Positions 60,401 through 64,000 of a stretch of 64,000 nt of DNA are shown here, piece after piece. Made by a program: the position numbers and the translations under genes. This stretch comes from Deltaproteobacteria bacterium (GTDB taxonomy: Bacteria; Myxococcota_A; Polyangia; Polyangiales; Polyangiaceae). The DNA is taken from the NCBI GenBank assembly GCA_016875405.1, contig VGRJ01000012.1, positions 1-64,000 of the forward strand, given 5' to 3'. The notes beneath the pieces were generated by a model. That model saw only the letters and a list, made by a program, of their open reading frames with translations, was not told the DNA's origin and ran no database searches. The number at the start of each line of letters is the position of its first letter. Position 1 is the stretch's first letter.

Positions 60401-61837
60401 ATGTCGAACCATACCCACTCGGTCGCTCGCCTCGCTCGCCTCGCCCTCCTCGTCTCGCCGCTTGCGCTCGCTGCGTGCGGCAGCGACACCGGCGCCAGCA
60501 CGGACGACGTGACGGACATCAAGAACACTGGGGTCAAGAACCAGAGCATCGGCAACTGCTGGGTGTACGCGAGCGTCGGCTGGGCCGAATCGCTCCACCT
60601 CACGCACACCGGCGCGACGCTCGACCTCAGCGAGTCGTGGATCTCGTACTGGCACTGGTACGAGGAGCTCGCCGGACCGCCGCCGGGGCTTCCGCTCATC
60701 GCCCGCCTTGACAAGGACCAGCTCTCGACCGGCGGGTGGTACGGCCTCGCCGGTGAGCTCATGCGCCGCTATGGCGTCATCGCCGAGGGGAAGTTCATCG
60801 CCGAGGAGGCAGAGGCGGCGCGCTCGAGCCGTCAATCGCAGGCGCTCTCGGCGATCAACGCCTCGCTGAAGAGCGGTGCCCTCAAGGATGCGGCCGCGCG
60901 CAAGGATCGCAAGCTCGTGCGCGCCGAGCTCGATCGCGCGTGGGGGCTCTCGGCCGAGGTCTCGGCCCACCTCGACACGGTGTACGGCGTCGACGTCTCG
61001 CGCACGTTGCTGAGCTCGGGCCTCAGCGTGCCGAACGCCTCGGGGATCCAGTTCACCCGCGACATCCCTGTCGCGCACGACGTCTCGCTCGCCGACGCGA
61101 TCGGCGAGCCCGCGTCGAGCTACAACGTCCTGCAGCGCAAGGGGAAGTTCGCCTGGAACGAGGTGTCGTACCCGTCGCTGCCGATGGGCCGCCGCAACCT
61201 GCTCGCGCGCATGCAGCAGGCGATGCACGACGGCATGCCCGTCATCATGACCTGGTACGTCGACTTCGCGGCCCTGTCGGGCTCGGCCTTCAAGGCCCCG
61301 CCCGCGACCCCGGGCCGTCAGGGCGGTCACATGACGGTGGTCGAGGATTACCAGGTGAGCGGAGTGCCGGGGTACGGAACGCTCGCGGCGGGTGACCCCG
61401 TCACCGATCCGAAGATCCTCGCGGCGGCCCTCGATCCGCGCGCGACGATCGACTTCGTCCGCATCAAGAACTCGTGGGGCCTTGGCCTCGCACCGGAAGG
61501 CGCGAGCGAGGACCTGCGCGGATATTACGACCTCTACGCGGCGTACCTCGACGGGCCGCTCACGAAGTGCACCGAGGCGAACGGTGAGGCGTGCGGCGCC
61601 AAGTCGCAGGTGCCCGGTCTGACGAGCTTCGTGTTGCCGTCGGATGCGTTCGTGGCGCAGACGAAGATCACCAAGGATTCGTGCGGCGACATCTGCGTCC
61701 CCGGGGCCGCGCGGCCGCCGGCCTGCGACCCCTGCAGCGATCTCATCTGCACCGAGGACTCCTACTGCTGCGAGTCCAAGTGGGATCAGGCCTGCGTCGA
61801 CAAGGCGGTCGACATCTGCGAGCTCACCTGCAAGTGA
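60401..61837 (+). CDS. Papain-like (C1-type) cysteine peptidase lipoprotein
   Basis: A 478-aa protein. The start is ATG 60401 with GAGG at 60391-60394. The signal RLALLVSPLALAACGSD has a lipobox-like LAAC. The peptidase fold shows the catalytic Cys in NQSIGNCWVYASVGWAESL near residue 55, the His in GGHMTVVEDYQVSG near residue 310, and the Asn in FVRIKNSWGLGL near residue 350. The last 70 residues are Cys-rich with repeated CDPCSDLICTEDSYCCES-like spacing, common in secreted myxobacterial proteins and possibly disulphide-bonded. It is likely anchored in the outer membrane or secreted; target unknown. It is separate from the upstream hydrolase gene by 100 bp. Confidence 0.88.
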   Translation: MSNHTHSVARLARLALLVSPLALAACGSDTGASTDDVTDIKNTGVKNQSIGNCWVYASVGWAESLHLTHTGATLDLSESWISYWHWYEELAGPPPGLPLIARLDKDQLSTGGWYGLAGELMRRYGVIAEGKFIAEEAEAARSSRQSQALSAINASLKSGALKDAAARKDRKLVRAELDRAWGLSAEVSAHLDTVYGVDVSRTLLSSGLSVPNASGIQFTRDIPVAHDVSLADAIGEPASSYNVLQRKGKFAWNEVSYPSLPMGRRNLLARMQQAMHDGMPVIMTWYVDFAALSGSAFKAPPATPGRQGGHMTVVEDYQVSGVPGYGTLAAGDPVTDPKILAAALDPRATIDFVRIKNSWGLGLAPEGASEDLRGYYDLYAAYLDGPLTKCTEANGEACGAKSQVPGLTSFVLPSDAFVAQTKITKDSCGDICVPGAARPPACDPCSDLICTEDSYCCESKWDQACVDKAVDICELTCK

Positions 61838-61906
61838 GCGCCGCCGCAGGAGGCGGGCGCGGCTCGATGAACGAGGCGCGGCCGCGAGCTCCCTCGCGCG
61901 TGCCCA

Positions 61907-63928
61907 TCACGGCCGAGTGAAATCGTACACGTACTGCTGATAGTCGAGGTGCAGATGCGGCTTGCCCGCGTCCTCTCGCACCTCGAAGGCGAGTCCGGCC
62001 AGCGGCGGATCGAGGAGGACAAGGTCCTTCTTTCCGTCGGCGCGCGCCTTCCAGCCGAAGCGACTCGACCAGACCCCGACGTCGAAGACGAGCTCGGAGC
62101 CGATGCGACGGAGCTGCACGCGACCGAGGCGCGGCTCGAGGTAGGTCCCGAACAAGCGCTCGACGACCTCGGCGGGCTCGGGCGGCGCGAGGGTCGAGGC
62201 GAGCTTCGCGCGCGCGCGCTTCTCGGCGGCGAGCTTGTAGTCGCGACCCGCAAGGACGTCGGCCTCGGATCCATCGAACACGAGCGCGAGGAGCCGCTCC
62301 ATCACGAGCTCGAAGGTGGGCGAAGGCGCGTTCGCGAGCACGACGAGGCCGAGCTCGATGCCTGGAAAGACGACGATGTTCGCGTACTGCCCGAGCGTCG
62401 CGCCGCTGTGCGAGACGTCGTCGAGGCCGAGCGTCTTGCCGACCGACAAGCCGAGGCCGTAGGCGCGCTCTTCGGTGATGACGATCTGCGGCGCGCGTCG
62501 GAGCAGCACGTTCGCCTCGGTCGCGACCTGCGCGCCGGTGACCGAGCGACCGCGCGCGAGCTCGGCGAGCAGATACTTCGCCATGTCGTTGGCGGTGGAG
62601 GCGAGGCCGCCCGATGGCGAGGTCGGCAGGAGGACGTTCTCGGCCATGGTGGGGAGCGCGCGCAGCTCGCCGATGAGGTCGCGCGCGTGCGAGCCCGCGA
62701 GCCCGCGTGCCCGCGCGGAGGAGAGATCGGGGGTGGTCACGCGCATGCCGAGGGGCGCGAGCACCTTCTCGCGAATCGCCCTCGTCCACGCGTCTCGGAG
62801 CGGTAGCCCTGGGTAGTACGCGCGCGCGGCGAGGAAGCCGCCAGCCGCGACGAGCTGGTTGTTGTACTGGAACGTCTCCCCGAGCGCCGTCGTCGGCTTG
62901 AGCTCTCCGAGACTCGCGAGCATCGCCTCGGGCGTGACGCTCTCGCCGCGGAAAATGAGCTCGAGGTCGCTCCTCGGGATGCCGCTGCAGGCGCACACGA
63001 GGTGCCGCATCGTGAGCTGCTCGGTGAGCGCCGCGTCGCCGACGGCGAAGGTCGGCGCGACCTTCTTCACCGGCGTGTCCCAGCCGAAGTGGCCGTCGTC
63101 GACCGCCTTCGCCATGAGCAGCGTGGCGAGGCCCTTGGTCGTCGAGCCGATGAGGAACGGCGTGTCCGCCGAGGTCTCGTCGCGAGAGCCGAGGCGCGAC
63201 ACCCCGAACCCGTCTGCGAACACCACCTTGCCGCCCTGCACCACCGCGACCGCGACGCCAGGGACCTCGAAGGCCTTGCGCGTCTCGTCGATGAAGCTCT
63301 TCAGCGTCGCGATGCGCGCCGGCTCGAGGGCCAGAGGCGCCTTGCCCGCGTAGCTCGGTGGCTCGACCCCGGGCGCGCGGAGGCCCATGATCGCGCGCTG
63401 GAGCTGCGCCCCGCGACGCGATACCGCCGCCGCCTCGCCGTCGACGAGCGCGACCCACACGCGCGTGCCCTTTCGTCGGGCGAGCGCAACCCGCGCGTTC
63501 TTCGAGCCGCTCGGAGCCTCGTAGTCGATCTGCACCACCTCGTCCCACTCGCGCGGGGGTGGGCTGTCGGTGTCCTTCGCGACGAGCGCCACGCCAGGCT
63601 CGCGTCGCTGCCAGGCCGCAGCGAGCGCCTCCGCCGCGGTCTTCGACTCGAGCTCGTACACTTCGAGCTCCAGCCCGCGTTCGGGCGGGCTCGCCGAGAA
63701 GCCGTCGGCGCGCCGCACGACGTGCCAGCCCTTCGCGAGCGGGTACGAGCTACCCGATGCCGTCGTCACCCGAGCGTCGCCATCGAGCGTCTCCTCGACG
63801 GGGGTCGTCGGGGCGGGCCGCACCGAGACAGTCGGTGCCACGGTCGGCGCAGGCGCGACGACGGGGGTGGGGGCGGGCGCGCCGCAGGCGAGGAGACCAA
63901 GGGCTGCGCCGAGGAGAGGTCGCTTCAT
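61907..63928 (-). CDS. Class C beta-lactamase-fold serine hydrolase lipoprotein
   Basis: A 673-aa protein. The start at 63928 gives MKRPLLGAALGLLACGAP with a lipobox-like LLAC. Residues about 60-210 are a beta-rich domain of no recognised family (ALARRKGTRVWVALVDGE). The beta-lactamase domain spans about 215-530: catalytic SxxK in FLIGSTTKGLATLLMA, the YxN motif in GETFQYNNQLVAAGG, and the third motif as HSG in DVSHSGATLGQYANIV. A C-terminal extension of about 130 residues resembles the lipocalin-like tail often linked to these enzymes. It probably acts as an esterase or peptidase on envelope substrates rather than as an antibiotic-resistance enzyme, which is inference. It is convergent with the peptidase gene. 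Confidence 0.9.
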   Translation of the reverse strand: MKRPLLGAALGLLACGAPAPTPVVAPAPTVAPTVSVRPAPTTPVEETLDGDARVTTASGSSYPLAKGWHVVRRADGFSASPPERGLELEVYELESKTAAEALAAAWQRREPGVALVAKDTDSPPPREWDEVVQIDYEAPSGSKNARVALARRKGTRVWVALVDGEAAAVSRRGAQLQRAIMGLRAPGVEPPSYAGKAPLALEPARIATLKSFIDETRKAFEVPGVAVAVVQGGKVVFADGFGVSRLGSRDETSADTPFLIGSTTKGLATLLMAKAVDDGHFGWDTPVKKVAPTFAVGDAALTEQLTMRHLVCACSGIPRSDLELIFRGESVTPEAMLASLGELKPTTALGETFQYNNQLVAAGGFLAARAYYPGLPLRDAWTRAIREKVLAPLGMRVTTPDLSSARARGLAGSHARDLIGELRALPTMAENVLLPTSPSGGLASTANDMAKYLLAELARGRSVTGAQVATEANVLLRRAPQIVITEERAYGLGLSVGKTLGLDDVSHSGATLGQYANIVVFPGIELGLVVLANAPSPTFELVMERLLALVFDGSEADVLAGRDYKLAAEKRARAKLASTLAPPEPAEVVERLFGTYLEPRLGRVQLRRIGSELVFDVGVWSSRFGWKARADGKKDLVLLDPPLAGLAFEVREDAGKPHLHLDYQQYVYDFTRP

Positions 63929-64000
63929 GGCCCAGACAAAAACCGCGCAGCGCGCGCGTCGTCAAGCACTGGCTCGCGCGGCGAAGCGGGCTAGGATCCC

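Noticed and set aside
61907-63928. Antibiotic-resistance beta-lactamase
   Set aside because: The protein is long, lipid-anchored and has extra domains, as esterase-like penicillin-binding relatives do; no resistance context.
1-64000. CRISPR arrays, insertion sequences or integrated phage
   Set aside because: No regularly spaced 25-40 bp repeats, transposase, integrase or phage structural genes other than the T6SS spike were seen; the tandem repeats found are short and local.

Overview
The window is a 64 kb piece of a high-GC bacterial chromosome. It most resembles a Myxococcota member of the Polyangiales type. This is inferred from gene content, because no rRNA is present: a cytoplasmic Ser/Thr kinase next to an FHA-sigma54 activator, a DUF2169/VgrG/PAAR cassette, lipoproteins with long Gly/Ala/Ser linkers, a 180 kDa-type NAD-glutamate dehydrogenase and many secreted Cys-rich proteins of unknown role.

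Layout. 0-9.5 kb: the tail of one gene, a TPR/PEGA-type exported protein, a degraded AAA ATPase (minus strand), type I asparaginase, the large glutamate dehydrogenase, and cdsA-uppS (minus). 9.5-19.4 kb: a type VI secretion accessory cassette with an unknown 788-aa protein, a PAAR tip, a DUF2169 protein, VgrG and three unknown genes that may be cargo, adaptor or immunity; no T6SS sheath or baseplate genes are in view. 19.4-26.1 kb: housekeeping genes, namely panC-tmk, a GT-C membrane glycosyltransferase, and the conserved rpmH-rnpA-yidD-yidC-jag string. That string usually lies close to dnaA/oriC, though neither is visible here. 26.1-31.7 kb: a minus-strand operon of PspA, a P2A-type cation ATPase and an exported CBM9-like protein, plus a YbjN-like protein. 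31.8-35.6 kb: Ser/Thr kinase, FHA-sigma54 activator and a lipoprotein made of three GWRDSC modules. 35.6-37.7 kb: a DEAD-box RNA helicase.

37.7-56.7 kb is the most interesting region: a nonulosonic acid (legionaminic, pseudaminic or sialic-type sugar) locus. It has an SDR nucleotide-sugar dehydratase, a CBS-nucleotidyltransferase, a LegC-like aminotransferase, NeuC/LegG epimerase, NeuA/LegF cytidylyltransferase and NeuB/LegI synthase. Interleaved are genes not normally in the textbook pathway: a fatty-acyl-AMP ligase, an SGNH-ACP two-domain protein, a DUF115-TPR protein, a FAD oxidoreductase, WbqC, a PIG-L deacetylase, a second DegT aminotransferase, a methyltransferase, an ATP-grasp enzyme and a tiny HAD protein. 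Most junctions are ATGA/GTGA/TTGA overlaps, so the genes are probably translated together. The NeuA homologue carries a C-terminal domain that looks like a decayed NeuB barrel. I infer that the locus makes a nonulosonate carrying an unusual, ACP-delivered acyl group.

56.7-64 kb: an FHA/zinc-ribbon protein, a broken PHM-like copper monooxygenase lipoprotein gene, a selenocysteine tRNA (selC), a Prx5-type peroxiredoxin, a dienelactone hydrolase, a papain-like lipoprotein protease and a class C beta-lactamase-fold lipoprotein.

All calls rest on reading motifs and gene order by eye; no database search was run.
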